This document shows positions 1 through 9,191 of a stretch of 64,000 bases of DNA, one piece after another (position 1 is the first letter of the stretch; every line of letters starts with the position of its first letter). The stretch is from NCBI GenBank assembly GCA_036655355.1, contig JAVVQG010000005.1:197492-261491 (forward strand). The letters run 5' to 3'. The translations under genes were made by a program, and so were the position numbers. Source of the stretch: JAUNSR01 sp036655355. GTDB lineage: Bacteria; Bacteroidota; Bacteroidia; Bacteroidales; JAUNSR01. The notes below the pieces were generated by a model, which was given only the letters and a program-made list of their open reading frames with translations, was not told the DNA's origin and made no database searches.

Positions 1-485
1 CAGGAGATAATTCAATCGGCGAATTCTACTCGGTTGCCGTAACGAATAATTATCAGCAGGCTGATACCGGAACGAAGATGATCCATATCGGGCGAAACAC
101 AAAAAGTACGATCGTATCGAAAGGGATCTCGGCAGGACACAGCCAGAACAGCTACCGTGGATTAGTTAAAGTGAGTCCCAAAGCAACCAACGCCCGAAAT
201 TACACACAATGTGATTCGTTGTTGTTAAGTTCTCATTGCGGTGCACATACGTTTCCGCTGATGGATATCGGCAATAACAGCGCAATCGTTGAACACGAAG
301 CAACCACCTCGAAGATCAGCGAAAGTCAGATTTTCTATTGCAATCAACGCGGTATCCCTACCGAAGAGGCTGTCGGCCTGATCGTGAACGGATATGCCAA
401 GGAAGTGGTGAATAAACTTCCGATGGAGTTTGCCGTAGAAGCACAAAAACTATTGGCTATTTCTCTTGAAGGGTCGGTAGGATAA
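1..485 (+). CDS. sufB: SufB, Fe-S cluster assembly scaffold subunit (C-terminal part; starts before the window)
   Basis: The frame is open from base 3, so the gene begins upstream of the window and only about 160 C-terminal residues are present. Conserved SufB segments are visible: GDNSIGEFYSVAVTNNYQQA, the GTKMIHIGRNTKSTIVSKGI strand of the beta-helix, and a C-terminal core with CDSLLLSSHCGAHTFP. SufB is the scaffold of the cytosolic SufBCD complex, on which Fe-S clusters are built with sulfur from SufS/SufE. sufC follows 39 bp downstream and sufD after that, the usual Bacteroidota order. The assignment is firm. Nothing can be said about the N-terminus or promoter. Confidence 0.96.
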   Translation, partial: GDNSIGEFYSVAVTNNYQQADTGTKMIHIGRNTKSTIVSKGISAGHSQNSYRGLVKVSPKATNARNYTQCDSLLLSSHCGAHTFPLMDIGNNSAIVEHEATTSKISESQIFYCNQRGIPTEEAVGLIVNGYAKEVVNKLPMEFAVEAQKLLAISLEGSVG

Positions 486-524
486 TATTACGAATAAAAA
501 CAACGGACATATAGACACAATAAT

Positions 525-1277
525 ATGTTAGAAATAAAGAATTTGCATGCCAACATCAATGGCAAAGAGATATTAAAAGGAATCAACCTAACGGTACGTC
601 CGGGGGAAGTTCACGCCATCATGGGCCCGAACGGCGCGGGAAAGAGTACACTCTCTTCCGTATTGGCCGGAAATCCCGCTTTCGAGGTAACCGAAGGTGA
701 GGTGAATTTTTATGGTAAGGATCTATTGGCGATGCCTCCGGAACAGCGTTCTTGGGAGGGTGTTTTCCTTGGATTCCAATATCCTGTGGAGATTCCGGGT
801 GTAAGTATGGTGAACTTCATGCGTGCTGCGGTGAATGAACATCGCAAATACAAAGGCGAGGAGCCGCTGTCTGCTTCCGACTTCCTACGCATGATGCGCG
901 AAAAACGCGAAGTAGTGGAACTGGATAATAAATTGGCGAATCGTTCGGTTAACGAAGGATTCTCGGGCGGTGAGAAAAAACGCAATGAGATTTTCCAGAT
1001 GGCGATGCTAGAACCTCGTCTCTCTATTTTGGACGAAACCGATTCAGGACTGGATATCGATGCCTTGCGTATCGTTTCGGAAGGGGTGAATAAGTTGAAA
1101 TCTCAGGATAACGCAACAATCGTAATCACACACTATCAGAGACTGCTAGACTATATCAAACCGGAATTTATTCATGTGCTTTATAAAGGGAAAATCGTGA
1201 AATCAGGCGGACCCGAACTGGCACTTGAGTTGGAAGAGAGAGGTTATGACTGGATCAAAAAGGAACTTGGAGAATAA
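525..1277 (+). CDS. sufC: SufC, Fe-S cluster assembly ATPase
   Basis: A 250-aa ABC-type ATPase, the normal size for SufC. Walker A is GPNGAGKST near residues 34-42. The signature loop reads FSGGEKKRNEI, the SufC-specific variant of LSGGQ, and Walker B is LSILDETDSGLD. SufC is a soluble ATPase that binds SufB and SufD and drives conformational change during cluster assembly. It is not a membrane transporter. The gene lies between sufB and sufD, with only three bases to sufD, so the three are almost certainly one transcript. It is full length with all ATP-binding motifs present. Confidence 0.97.
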   Translation: MLEIKNLHANINGKEILKGINLTVRPGEVHAIMGPNGAGKSTLSSVLAGNPAFEVTEGEVNFYGKDLLAMPPEQRSWEGVFLGFQYPVEIPGVSMVNFMRAAVNEHRKYKGEEPLSASDFLRMMREKREVVELDNKLANRSVNEGFSGGEKKRNEIFQMAMLEPRLSILDETDSGLDIDALRIVSEGVNKLKSQDNATIVITHYQRLLDYIKPEFIHVLYKGKIVKSGGPELALELEERGYDWIKKELGE

Positions 1278-1280
1278 GAT

Positions 1281-2627
1281 ATGAAGGTAGCAAATCAATA
1301 TATCGACCTTTATGAGCAGACCAAGGGGATGATCGACAAACACAGTGCCCATGTACTGAATACCCGTCGCGAATCTGCCGTGGTGATGCTAAAAGGTGCC
1401 GGACTGCCCGCTACAACCGATGAAGCGTATGCCCATACGGATGTAAAGGCGATGTTCGAACCCGACTACGGTCTGAATCTGAGTCGCCTGGATATTCCCG
1501 TAAACCCTTACGAGGTATTCCGCTGTGATGTTCCGAACCTAAGCACGCACCTTTATTTTATGGTGAATGATCAGTTCTATACCAAGGAGCAACCTTCGGC
1601 TAAACTTCCGGACGGTGTGTTTGCAGGCAGTCTGAAAGAATTCGCCGTACATTACCCGCAGTTGGCGGATAAATATTACGATAAACAGGCTTCCGACTGC
1701 TCTGACGGCACGGTGGCAATCAATACAATGTTCGCTCAGGACGGCTTCGTGCTTTACGTGCCCAAAAACATCAAGGTAGAGAAACCGATCCAGTTGGTGA
1801 ACGTACTGCGCGGTGATGTGGATTTTATGGCTAATCGCCGTATTCTGATCATCATTGAGCACCACGCGGAAGCGAAACTGCTGATCTGCGACCATGCCAT
1901 GAACGATGTTAACTTTCTGGCAAATCAGGTTGCTGAAATCTTTGTGGAAGAGGGAGCTTTCTTCGATTATTACGAATTGGAGGAAAATACCACCTCCACG
2001 AAAAGAATCGCATCGACTTTCTTAAATCAACAAGCCAACAGCAATGTGATGACGAACAGCATCACGCTGACCAACGGAATTACCCGGAATAACTTCTTTG
2101 TAACATTCAAAGGAGAAGGAGCGGAAACGCATCTTTCGGGAATGGCGATTGAAGACGGTGAACAGCATGTTGACAATTTCTCATTCATCGATCATGCCGT
2201 ACCGCATTGTCACAGCAACGAATTGTTCAAATACATCCTGAATGATCAGGCCCAAGGCTCTTTTGCAGGCCGTATCTTAGTTCGTGAAGGAGCTCAGAAA
2301 ACAGAAGCCTATCAGAGCAATAAGAATCTTTGCGCAACCGATCAGGCACGCATGTTTACCCGTCCTGAACTTGAGATTTATGCCGACGATGTGAAATGTT
2401 CTCACGGAGCAACGGTGGGTCAGCTTGATAATCAAGCGATGTTCTACCTTCGTTCACGCGGTCTGACCGAAAGCGAAGCACGAACGCTCCTGATGTTCGC
2501 CTTCACGGCGGATGTGATTGATCAGATTCGCTTGGAACCGTTGAAAGAGCGCTTACGTATGTTGGTGGAAAAACGGTTCAGAGGGGAACTTACAAAATGC
2601 CGTACTTGCAATAACGACTGCAAATAA
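1281..2627 (+). CDS. sufD: SufD, Fe-S cluster assembly protein
   Basis: A 448-aa member of the SufB/SufD beta-helix family, start three bases after the sufC stop. The C-terminal half carries the characteristic core (for example SFIDHAVPHCHSNELFKYIL, and KCSHGATVGQLDNQAMFYLR, in which the conserved His sits). SufD partners SufB in the SufBC2D complex and is needed for iron acquisition. The last residues form a cysteine-rich tail, CRTCNNDC (CxxCxxxC). I cannot tell whether it binds metal. A strong bidirectional terminator follows 30 bp downstream, so sufD ends the operon. Confidence 0.95.
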   Translation: MKVANQYIDLYEQTKGMIDKHSAHVLNTRRESAVVMLKGAGLPATTDEAYAHTDVKAMFEPDYGLNLSRLDIPVNPYEVFRCDVPNLSTHLYFMVNDQFYTKEQPSAKLPDGVFAGSLKEFAVHYPQLADKYYDKQASDCSDGTVAINTMFAQDGFVLYVPKNIKVEKPIQLVNVLRGDVDFMANRRILIIIEHHAEAKLLICDHAMNDVNFLANQVAEIFVEEGAFFDYYELEENTTSTKRIASTFLNQQANSNVMTNSITLTNGITRNNFFVTFKGEGAETHLSGMAIEDGEQHVDNFSFIDHAVPHCHSNELFKYILNDQAQGSFAGRILVREGAQKTEAYQSNKNLCATDQARMFTRPELEIYADDVKCSHGATVGQLDNQAMFYLRSRGLTESEARTLLMFAFTADVIDQIRLEPLKERLRMLVEKRFRGELTKCRTCNNDCK

Positions 2628-2655
2628 AGGAAACAAACCCTTTTACAGTTTTCAG

Positions 2656-2706
2656 AAAAAAAGAAATGAGACTGCCTCTTGAACGAAGCAGTCTCATTTC
2701 TTTTTT
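2656..2706. terminator. Bidirectional terminator between sufD and the convergent lipoprotein gene
   Basis: A perfect 12-bp inverted repeat (AAATGAGACTGC at 2664-2675, complement at 2688-2699) is flanked by an A-run on the left and a T-run on the right, so it can end transcription in both directions. It lies exactly between two convergent genes. Confidence 0.9.
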
Positions 2707-3698
2707 TACCACTGTTTATATGGGTTTGAAGGATCATCCTTCATTTTTCTTTTCCATTTTCCCAAGCCGTTATGCTTCATCTGATCGATCATGAAATAGT
2801 AATTCGCAATCATATTATTCAGTAAAACCTGATTCTGATCGTAGAGGTGCTTATCTCTCAGAAAACAGAGAAAATCAGTGCGATAATCGATCCATTTGCT
2901 CCAATTATCGTGCACTCTCCGTATCACCTCCCGTTGATTTTCGGACTTAAAACAATCAATCGTCTCAGCAATTTTCTTATCTACCTGTGCTCGAGTAACC
3001 CAAACCCCATTCTTCGCGATACAATAATTCGGATCGGCCGTAATCAGATAAGCCTCCGCTATCGAATGCAATCGAGTTTCATACATGTCGACCAATAGTC
3101 TCAATTTATCTTGCTCTCGCAACATGTAATCGTGCGGAGCTAGAAAAACGGAGTCAACCAACACCTTGAACGAATTATACATCCCCTCCCACAAAGGCTG
3201 TTCATCGAGCATATATTGATGGAATGGCTCCGATTCGTTCTTGGCATAGATCAACCTGCGGTATTTTTTATTCAGATAGCGGATATTCAATAATTCAAAA
3301 TCGCCTACATAAATCATGTCCCACGAGGAGTTATCCTCCTCCGGAATAAAGGTTCTGAATTTACGTACACGCATCGTATCAAGCATAAATTCCGCAACCG
3401 CGGGAGACACTCCCACCGGTACGGGCTCCACCTCTGCCCTGTGATCCCAGAAATCGTTAATGTATTTCCCTACCGCTTCTTCCGGCCACGTTTCAAGGTT
3501 GATCACATGATGCTTTACCGTATCGACTACTCCCGTAATCGTATACCATACAGCAGAATCTTTACTTTTCAGTGCAGGAAGAATATCTTGTTTTATCTTT
3601 TCTAAATCGGAATTTATTGCCTGTTGATCCTCCTTCTCGTCATTAAAAGAGCAGGAAGCAAAGAGGAAGAGTAGAAAAATAATGTGATGAATTTTCAT
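2706..3698 (-). CDS. Unrecognised lipoprotein, 330 aa
   Basis: The N-terminus (MKIHHIIFLLFLFASCSFND) is a clear lipoprotein signal with the lipobox cysteine at about residue 16, so the product is probably anchored in a membrane and faces the periplasm or surface. The mature part is rich in Trp, Tyr, Asp and Lys, with no repeat, transmembrane segment or catalytic motif I recognise. I cannot assign a family. The gene stands alone between convergent sufD and metY. A possible -7 box on the minus strand lies at 3728-3735, and an 8-bp inverted repeat (3699-3706 with 3715-3722) sits directly before the start codon, where it could mask the ribosome site. Confidence 0.8.
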   Translation of the reverse strand: MKIHHIIFLLFLFASCSFNDEKEDQQAINSDLEKIKQDILPALKSKDSAVWYTITGVVDTVKHHVINLETWPEEAVGKYINDFWDHRAEVEPVPVGVSPAVAEFMLDTMRVRKFRTFIPEEDNSSWDMIYVGDFELLNIRYLNKKYRRLIYAKNESEPFHQYMLDEQPLWEGMYNSFKVLVDSVFLAPHDYMLREQDKLRLLVDMYETRLHSIAEAYLITADPNYCIAKNGVWVTRAQVDKKIAETIDCFKSENQREVIRRVHDNWSKWIDYRTDFLCFLRDKHLYDQNQVLLNNMIANYYFMIDQMKHNGLGKWKRKMKDDPSNPYKQW

Positions 3699-3722
3699 AT
3701 TTTCAACTTAGGTTTTGAAAAT
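3699..3722 (-). promoter_or_regulatory. Inverted repeat directly upstream of the lipoprotein start codon
   Basis: ATTTTCAA and its complement TTGAAAAT are separated by 8 bases and abut the start codon of the 330-aa lipoprotein gene. In the mRNA this would form a small hairpin over the ribosome-binding region. A -7-like TAnnTTTG box (minus strand, 3728-3735) lies just beyond it. No convincing -33 box was found. Confidence 0.35.
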
Positions 3723-3841
3723 GTATGCAAAAATACACAATTTTATCATTAAGCTATATAAACGTCTTAAAAACATTTTTTACTTATTCAGAATTTAACT
3801 TTTTAAGACTATTCCTATAAACCTCTGATTCACCAACACAT

Positions 3842-3869
3842 AAAAAAAGGCCGGATTGCTCCGACCTTC
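3842..3869 (-). terminator. Terminator of the O-acetylhomoserine sulfhydrylase gene
   Basis: On the minus strand a 9-bp stem (AAGGTCGGA / TCCGGCCTT with one G-U pair, 4-base loop) is followed by seven T residues, 22 bases after the metY stop. This is a classic intrinsic terminator. Confidence 0.88.
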
Positions 3870-3891
3870 CATTAAAGATTCTCTGTTAATC

Positions 3892-5178
3892 TTATTTCAG
3901 ACTTGACAATGCCTGATTAATATCGGCGATAATGTCTTCAGCATCCTCGATTCCTGTTGAAAAGCGAATCAAATCCGGAGCAACCCCGGCAGCAATCAGT
4001 TGTTCTTCAGTTAATTGACGATGCGTATGCGATGCCGGATGAAGCACAGAGGTGCGTACATCGGCCACATGTGTTACGATTGCGGCTAACTTTAACGAAT
4101 CAATAAATTTCAACGAAGCATCCCGCCCTTCTTTCAAACCGAAAGAGAGTACCCCACACGATCCGTTCGGAAGGTATTTCTGTGCAAGGGTGTAATATTT
4201 ATTCATTTTCAATCCGGGATAATTCACCCATGCCACATCGGGATGTGCCTGGAGGAATTCAGCTACCTTCTGTGCATTCTCACAATGACGCGGAACCCTG
4301 AGATGTAAGGTTTCCAAACCGATATTCAATAAAAAGGCATTCTGGGGGGACTGTGTCGATCCCAAATCTCGCATCAGCTGTACCGTAGCTTTGGTAATGT
4401 ATGCTCCCTTTCCGAAAGATTCCGTATAAGTCAAACCGTGATAAGAAGGATCGGGACAAGTCAAACCATGAAATTTATCGCCATAGGCAGCCCAATCAAA
4501 GTTACCACTGTCAACGATCACACCCCCTACGCTTGTTGCATGGCCGTCCATGTATTTCGTTGTTGAATGCGTCACGATATCCGCACCCCATTCGAAGGGA
4601 CGACAGTTAATCGGTGTAGCGAACGTATTGTCCACGATCAACGGCACACCATGACTGTGTGCGATGCGGGCGAATTTCTCAATATCAAGGACCTGTACGC
4701 CGGGATTACTGATTGTTTCACCAAACATCACTTTGGTCTCGGGACGAAACGCTTTCGCGATCTCCTCCTCCGGAGCATCCTGATCCACAAAGCTCACCTC
4801 GATACCCATTTTCTTCATCGTAACCGCAAAGAGGTTGTGCGATCCGCCATAGATCGTAGCCGAGCTGACGATATGATCACCCGCCTCGCAAATATTGAGT
4901 ATAGCGTAAAAAGTAGCAGCCTGTCCCGAAGATGTCAGCATTGCCGCAACACCACCCTCAAGAGCCGCAATCTTACTGGCAACGGCATCCGTCGTAGGAT
5001 TCTGCAAACGCGAATAGAAATATCCGGCTTCTTCCAAGTCGAATAATTTCGCCATTTGCTCGCTGGTTTCATATTTGAAAGTAGTACTCTGATAAATTGG
5101 CAACACACGCGGTTCACCCTTCGCCGGGCTCCAACCGCCCTGAATACAAATTGTTGATGGTTTAAAGGTAGATTTCAT
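3892..5178 (-). CDS. metY: O-acetylhomoserine aminocarboxypropyltransferase (sulfhydrylase), PLP enzyme
   Basis: A 428-aa Cys/Met-metabolism PLP enzyme. The PLP-binding lysine is K208 in HSTTKYMDGH, the conserved YSRLQNPT segment lies near residue 55, and the SGQAATFYAI loop near residue 84. The length (about 425) and the large insert fit O-acetylhomoserine sulfhydrylase rather than cystathionine synthase or lyase (about 380). It would make homocysteine from O-acetylhomoserine and sulfide in the cytosol. It follows nfnB by 85 bp across a terminator, so it is probably a separate unit. I saw no SAM riboswitch in the short upstream gap. Family confidence is high; exact substrate preference is inferred from length and similarity. 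Confidence 0.9.
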   Translation of the reverse strand: MKSTFKPSTICIQGGWSPAKGEPRVLPIYQSTTFKYETSEQMAKLFDLEEAGYFYSRLQNPTTDAVASKIAALEGGVAAMLTSSGQAATFYAILNICEAGDHIVSSATIYGGSHNLFAVTMKKMGIEVSFVDQDAPEEEIAKAFRPETKVMFGETISNPGVQVLDIEKFARIAHSHGVPLIVDNTFATPINCRPFEWGADIVTHSTTKYMDGHATSVGGVIVDSGNFDWAAYGDKFHGLTCPDPSYHGLTYTESFGKGAYITKATVQLMRDLGSTQSPQNAFLLNIGLETLHLRVPRHCENAQKVAEFLQAHPDVAWVNYPGLKMNKYYTLAQKYLPNGSCGVLSFGLKEGRDASLKFIDSLKLAAIVTHVADVRTSVLHPASHTHRQLTEEQLIAAGVAPDLIRFSTGIEDAEDIIADINQALSSLK

Positions 5179-5199
5179 TCACTGCTTATTATTAAATTC

Positions 5200-5241
5200 A
5201 AAAAACCCCATATTCCGGATGAAAAACCCGGGAATATGGGA
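5200..5241 (-). terminator. Terminator after the nfnB-like gene
   Basis: On the minus strand, CCCATATTCC and GGAATATGGG form a 10-bp stem (+ strand 5207-5240) followed by a run of T (5200-5205). It lies 23 bases after the nfnB-like stop and before the metY start. Confidence 0.85.
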
Positions 5242-5263
5242 TTCTAAATACGATTTATAGTTT

Positions 5264-6751
5264 TTATTTCCCCTGCAGATAATCCTGCATATGCGCTGCC
5301 GCCCGCCGTCCGTCGCCCATGGCAAGAATAACGGTAGCTCCTCCCCGTACGATATCGCCTCCCGCGAAGATATCTTTCACATCCGATTGCATCGTTTGTT
5401 CATTTACAATCACAGTGCCCCATTTGCTTACATCAAGCCCTTTGATTGAACTTGGAATCAATGGGTTGGGAGATACTCCCACGGAAACCACCACAACATC
5501 CACATCGATCAGCTCGGTAGCTCCGGGAATCTCCACCGGGGATCGTCTGCCGGAAGCATCGGGTTCACCCAGTTTCATCTTTTGAAGAAGCATTTGTCTG
5601 ACTCGGCCTCTCTCATTCCCGTAATATTCAATCGGATTGTGAAGTGTCATAAACTCCACTCCCTCCTGCATGGCGTGATGAATCTCCTCTACGCGCGCAG
5701 GCATCTCTTCGAGCGAACGGCGGTAAACGATCATCGCTCTTTCAGCCCCCATCCTTTTAGCGGTGCGCACAGAGTCCATCGCCGTATTTCCACCGCCGAT
5801 AACGGCTATATTTCTCCCGTTCAGCACCGGAGTAGCCGAATCAGAGCGTCCCGCTCCCATCAGATTGATTCGCGTCAAGTATTCATTGGCAGACATCACT
5901 CCGATCAGGTTCTCTCCGGGAATATCCATAAAACGCGGCAATCCGGCTCCCGAACCCACAAAGATCCCCTTGAATCCCATTTCATGCAGATCCTCATAAG
6001 ATAAGGTTCGTCCGATTACCACATCGGTCTCGAATGTCACCCCCATTCTCTTCATGATCGACACTTCGGCATCTACGATGGCATTCGGCAGTCTGAACTC
6101 CGGTATGCCATATTTCAACACACCTCCGATTTCATGTAACGCCTCAAAAACGGTTACGTCATATCCCGCCTTTGCCATATCGTTAGCAAAAGCCAGACCG
6201 GCCGGTCCAGACCCCACTACCGCGATTTTCATTCCATTTGACGGCGCCACTTCCGGAACTTCCGCCAAATCGTTCTCACGTTCATAATCGGCGGCGAACC
6301 GCTCCAGGTATCCAACCGCCACGGCTTCGTGTCCCATCTTCAGATGGATGCATTTCGATTCGCATTGTTTTTCTTGGGGACAAACACGTCCGCATACCGC
6401 CGGCAGGGAACTTGTTTCTTTTATCGCCCTGGCAGCCAAGGCAAATTCTCCCCGTTCGATATTCTTGATGAATTTCGGGATATTGATCCCCACGGGACAC
6501 CCTTGGATACAGGTGGGATCGGGACAATCCAAACAACGGGTCGCTTCCCGCATCGCCTGTTCGGGTGTTAAACCGCAACTCACCTCTTCATTACAGGTGA
6601 TGCGGTAGGCAGGATCCAATTCCCTCATTTTAACTCGCGGGGTTTCCGCACGTTCCTTATTTTTCTTACTTTTTCGTAGTTCCTCACGCCATTCCCGGTC
6701 ACGTTCCGTTTTAAGTTGCTCTTTTGTAGCCATATCCTGATTATTTTTCAA
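5264..6751 (-). CDS. nfnB: NfnB-like large subunit: NAD(P)-binding, FAD/Fe-S oxidoreductase of the glutamate-synthase small-subunit family
   Basis: A 495-aa protein often annotated as homotetrameric NADPH-dependent glutamate synthase (gltA). The N-terminal third carries cysteine motifs for two 4Fe-4S clusters: CLDCPDPTCIQGCPVGI and CGRVCPQEKQCESKC. Two Rossmann folds follow: FAD-binding VVGSGPAGLAFAND and NADP-binding VIGGGNTAMDSV, then a C-terminal FAGGDIVRG motif. It overlaps by 11 bp the gene for a ferredoxin-NADP-reductase-like small subunit. That pairing is the NfnAB arrangement, a cytosolic electron-bifurcating transhydrogenase linking NADH, NADPH and reduced ferredoxin. No gltB-type large subunit is nearby, so true glutamate synthase is less likely. 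The bifurcating role is inferred from the pairing. Confidence 0.85.
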   Translation of the reverse strand: MKNNQDMATKEQLKTERDREWREELRKSKKNKERAETPRVKMRELDPAYRITCNEEVSCGLTPEQAMREATRCLDCPDPTCIQGCPVGINIPKFIKNIERGEFALAARAIKETSSLPAVCGRVCPQEKQCESKCIHLKMGHEAVAVGYLERFAADYERENDLAEVPEVAPSNGMKIAVVGSGPAGLAFANDMAKAGYDVTVFEALHEIGGVLKYGIPEFRLPNAIVDAEVSIMKRMGVTFETDVVIGRTLSYEDLHEMGFKGIFVGSGAGLPRFMDIPGENLIGVMSANEYLTRINLMGAGRSDSATPVLNGRNIAVIGGGNTAMDSVRTAKRMGAERAMIVYRRSLEEMPARVEEIHHAMQEGVEFMTLHNPIEYYGNERGRVRQMLLQKMKLGEPDASGRRSPVEIPGATELIDVDVVVVSVGVSPNPLIPSSIKGLDVSKWGTVIVNEQTMQSDVKDIFAGGDIVRGGATVILAMGDGRRAAAHMQDYLQGK

Positions 6752-7535
6752 GTTCCTTATAAGAATTCAAACGCATCAGCATCTCATCAAAGTCCACTTG
6801 ATGAGCATCAAATTCGGGACCGTCCACACAAACGAACCGGGTTTTTCCACCGACCGTAATTCGGCAAGCACCACACATGCCGGTTCCATCGACCATGATC
6901 GTATTTAAAGAAGCAACCGTCGGAATATTGTATTTCCGAGTAAGGGCGGAAACGTATTTCATCATAATCGCCGGACCAATCGTTACACACAAATCCACTT
7001 TTTCGCGATTAATCACCCCTTCCACACCGTTTGTCACCAAACCTTTGGTTCCATACGAACCGTCGTCGGTCATGATGATCAGCTCATCTGAATTATTCCG
7101 CATCTGCTCTTCTAGAATAATCAGCTCTTTTGTTCTTGCGGCCAACACCACAATCACTTTGTTTCCCGCTTTATGAAAAGCCTCCACGATCGGAAGCAAG
7201 GGAGCAACGCCCACACCTCCTCCACAACACACCACAGTACCCACCTTCTCGATATGAGTTGCCTTTCCGAGAGGTCCCACCACATCCGTGATATAATCCC
7301 CCTCATTCAGGTTTATGAGCTCCTGAGATGATTTTCCAACTCCTTGTATTACAAGAGTGATAGTACCCTTCGCAACATCGGCCGAGGCGATCGTCAAAGG
7401 GATGCGTTCCCCCTTTTCTCCCGTACGCACGATTACGAAATGACCCGCTTTACGAGCCTTGGCTATTCGTGGAGCTTCTACCTCCAACTTGACAACTTTC
7501 TCCGAAAAATACGCTTTAGATACAATTCTGTTCAT
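6741..7535 (-). CDS. nfnA: NfnA-like small subunit: sulfide/dihydroorotate-dehydrogenase-like FAD/NAD-binding protein
   Basis: A 264-aa protein of the ferredoxin-NADP reductase superfamily. The FAD site is RIPLTIAS near residue 44, the NAD site is CCGGGVGVAPLLP near residue 102, and near the C-terminus MCGACRITVGG with a later FVCVDGPEFD supplies cysteines for a 2Fe-2S cluster, as in PyrK and NfnA. It is the first gene of a two-gene operon and its end overlaps the start of the large subunit by 11 bp, which suggests translational coupling. It would hold the NAD-reacting flavin of the complex. The upstream region is shared with a divergent ROK regulator. Confidence 0.86.
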   Translation of the reverse strand: MNRIVSKAYFSEKVVKLEVEAPRIAKARKAGHFVIVRTGEKGERIPLTIASADVAKGTITLVIQGVGKSSQELINLNEGDYITDVVGPLGKATHIEKVGTVVCCGGGVGVAPLLPIVEAFHKAGNKVIVVLAARTKELIILEEQMRNNSDELIIMTDDGSYGTKGLVTNGVEGVINREKVDLCVTIGPAIMMKYVSALTRKYNIPTVASLNTIMVDGTGMCGACRITVGGKTRFVCVDGPEFDAHQVDFDEMLMRLNSYKELEK

Positions 7536-7672
7536 CTTTATATAGTTTATTTTTCAACATCAAGTGCGGACGGAAGCTCACTGTATTCTGAAACTTTCTG
7601 TGTTTAACATGCGACGAGCTTTCATCCTTTTAACTGAAGAAATTATTAAAACTCCTCCTTGGGATAAAACGG

Positions 7673-7705
7673 TTGTGTTTTATTGTTAAATATAACACAA
7701 AGTTA
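7673..7705 (-). promoter_or_regulatory. Candidate nfnAB promoter -7 box with overlapping inverted repeat
   Basis: On the minus strand TAACTTTG (7698-7705) fits the Bacteroidota -7 consensus TAnnTTTG. A 7-bp inverted repeat (TTGTGTT/AACACAA, 14-base spacer) overlaps the box and could bind a regulator. No good -33 box was found, so the promoter call is tentative. Confidence 0.4.
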
Positions 7706-7900
7706 TTTTAAAAAGCAAGAACGCTTCCCTTTAATACGTTACAGCTAACTATTTCAGTTCAAGTATTTACTCCGATTATGATTCTTAGCATTGAAATTTA
7801 AAGCGGTACTATAAATAAAATCATCTCTTCCCCATTCCTCCCCTTACTAAAAACAATACAACTTTCAGCTACTTAAATTATACTATTTTAATTAAATCAC

Positions 7901-7931
7901 TTTAATAATCAAGAATTATAATTTAAATTTG
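7901..7931 (+). promoter_or_regulatory. Candidate promoter of the ROK regulator
   Basis: TAAATTTG at 7924-7931 matches the TAnnTTTG -7 box and lies 30 bases before the ROK start codon. The -33 region (TTTA near 7901) is only a partial match. Confidence 0.45.
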
Positions 7932-7960
7932 CGTCAGTTGACAAATATATACCAATTGAA

Positions 7961-9175
7961 ATGCACATCTCCTTATTCGAATCACACGCAAATAGCAAAA
8001 CTGATCTCCTAAAAAAAGAATTCATCAATTATTTCATAAAGAAAGGTCCTTCGACCATCGCTGACGTTGCCCGTCAATCAGACCTTAGTATCCCTACCGT
8101 TACTAAAATATTGGCAGACATGTTAAAAGAGGGGTTGGTTTTGGACTGCGGCAAAAGTGATCATTGCGGAACCCGCAAAGCCACACTTTACAACGTCAAT
8201 CCCGAAATGGGTTATTTTGTAGGGGTAGACGTACAACAATCACAGATATTGATGGCTCTTACCAATTTTTCGGGAAAACTGCTTCATTTTTCAGAGTTCA
8301 AATCCTTTAAGCTCACAGGCAGCGAGAATGCCTATGAAATGTTATGCCAATCGATTGAAAAATTCTTGTCGGAGATCCCCGTGGAGAGGACAAAGATTTT
8401 AACTGTCGGATTAAATATACCGGGACGTATTGACGCCAAGACCGGAGTTTCATTTTTTTACTTGAAGAATCCGGAAACCTCTTTGACCGATCTGCTTTCC
8501 GAACGTTTCAACATACCGTTTAGGTTAGACAATGATACCCGTGCCATGTTCTACGGCGAATATATGTGCGGAGTGGGTAACGGAGAGAAAAACGTGATCT
8601 ATGTAAACATGAGTTGGGGCGTAGGAATTTCCATTATAACGAATGGCGATCTCTATTATGGAAAATCCGGTTTTGCCGGAGAATGGGGCCATAATAACAT
8701 CTTCGACAATGAGATATTGTGCCACTGTGGAAAGAAAGGATGCCTCGAGACAGAAGCATCGGGCTCTGCCATTTACCGTCAGTTCATGGAAAACTACAGG
8801 CGTGGAAGCAACACCATCCTGAAAGAGCGACTGGATGGCGGAGAGGAGATTGTATTGAACGATATTCTCAATGCTGTGAAACACGATGATATCTTATCGA
8901 TCGAATTAATCGAGTCAGCCGGAAGGATTTTGGGGAAACACATCGCGGGACTCCTGAATATCTTCAATCCGGAACTCTTGATTCTGGGAGGATCCGTTGG
9001 TGAGATCGGCGATTATTTTGCATTTCCGGTAAAGACAGGAATCATGAAGTACACATTGAATTATGTGAACAACGATACGGAATTACGGGTAGCCAAACTC
9101 GGCAAGAAAGCCGGACCGATTGGAGCCTGCATGTTATCCAGAAGCAAATGTCTGGGTATTATAAAAGAAGCCTAA
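7961..9175 (+). CDS. ROK-family transcriptional regulator (NagC/XylR type)
   Basis: A 404-aa protein with an N-terminal winged helix-turn-helix (about residues 20-80, ADVARQSDLSIPTVTKIL as recognition region) and a C-terminal ROK sugar-kinase fold. The ROK zinc motif is present as CHCGKKGCLE starting near residue 254, preceded by GEWGHNNIF. The ATP-binding DxGxT loop of true ROK kinases is replaced (GVDVQQSQ), so this should be a sugar-responsive repressor rather than a glucokinase. It has no sugar genes beside it and diverges from nfnAB, so its targets may be distant or may be its own shared upstream region. Confidence 0.88.
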   Translation: MHISLFESHANSKTDLLKKEFINYFIKKGPSTIADVARQSDLSIPTVTKILADMLKEGLVLDCGKSDHCGTRKATLYNVNPEMGYFVGVDVQQSQILMALTNFSGKLLHFSEFKSFKLTGSENAYEMLCQSIEKFLSEIPVERTKILTVGLNIPGRIDAKTGVSFFYLKNPETSLTDLLSERFNIPFRLDNDTRAMFYGEYMCGVGNGEKNVIYVNMSWGVGISIITNGDLYYGKSGFAGEWGHNNIFDNEILCHCGKKGCLETEASGSAIYRQFMENYRRGSNTILKERLDGGEEIVLNDILNAVKHDDILSIELIESAGRILGKHIAGLLNIFNPELLILGGSVGEIGDYFAFPVKTGIMKYTLNYVNNDTELRVAKLGKKAGPIGACMLSRSKCLGIIKEA

Positions 9176-9191
9176 AAGAAGAAGATACCTA

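Larger units (their letters stand above)
7536..7960. other. Intergenic region between divergent nfnA and ROK genes
   Basis: These 425 AT-rich bases hold no convincing ORF. They contain a candidate minus-strand -7 box for nfnAB (7698-7705), an inverted repeat overlapping it (TTGTGTT at 7673-7679 with AACACAA at 7694-7700), and a weak promoter for the ROK gene (7901-7931). Nothing else recognisable was seen. Confidence 0.6.

Noticed and set aside
5179..5263. SAM riboswitch before the O-acetylhomoserine sulfhydrylase
   Set aside because: Only 85 bases are available and most form the terminator of the preceding operon; no SAM-binding core was seen.
7673..7700. Canonical Rex operator before nfnAB
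   Set aside because: The half-sites are suggestive, but the 14-base spacer is far longer than the 4 or so bases in the usual Rex site, so only a generic inverted repeat is reported.
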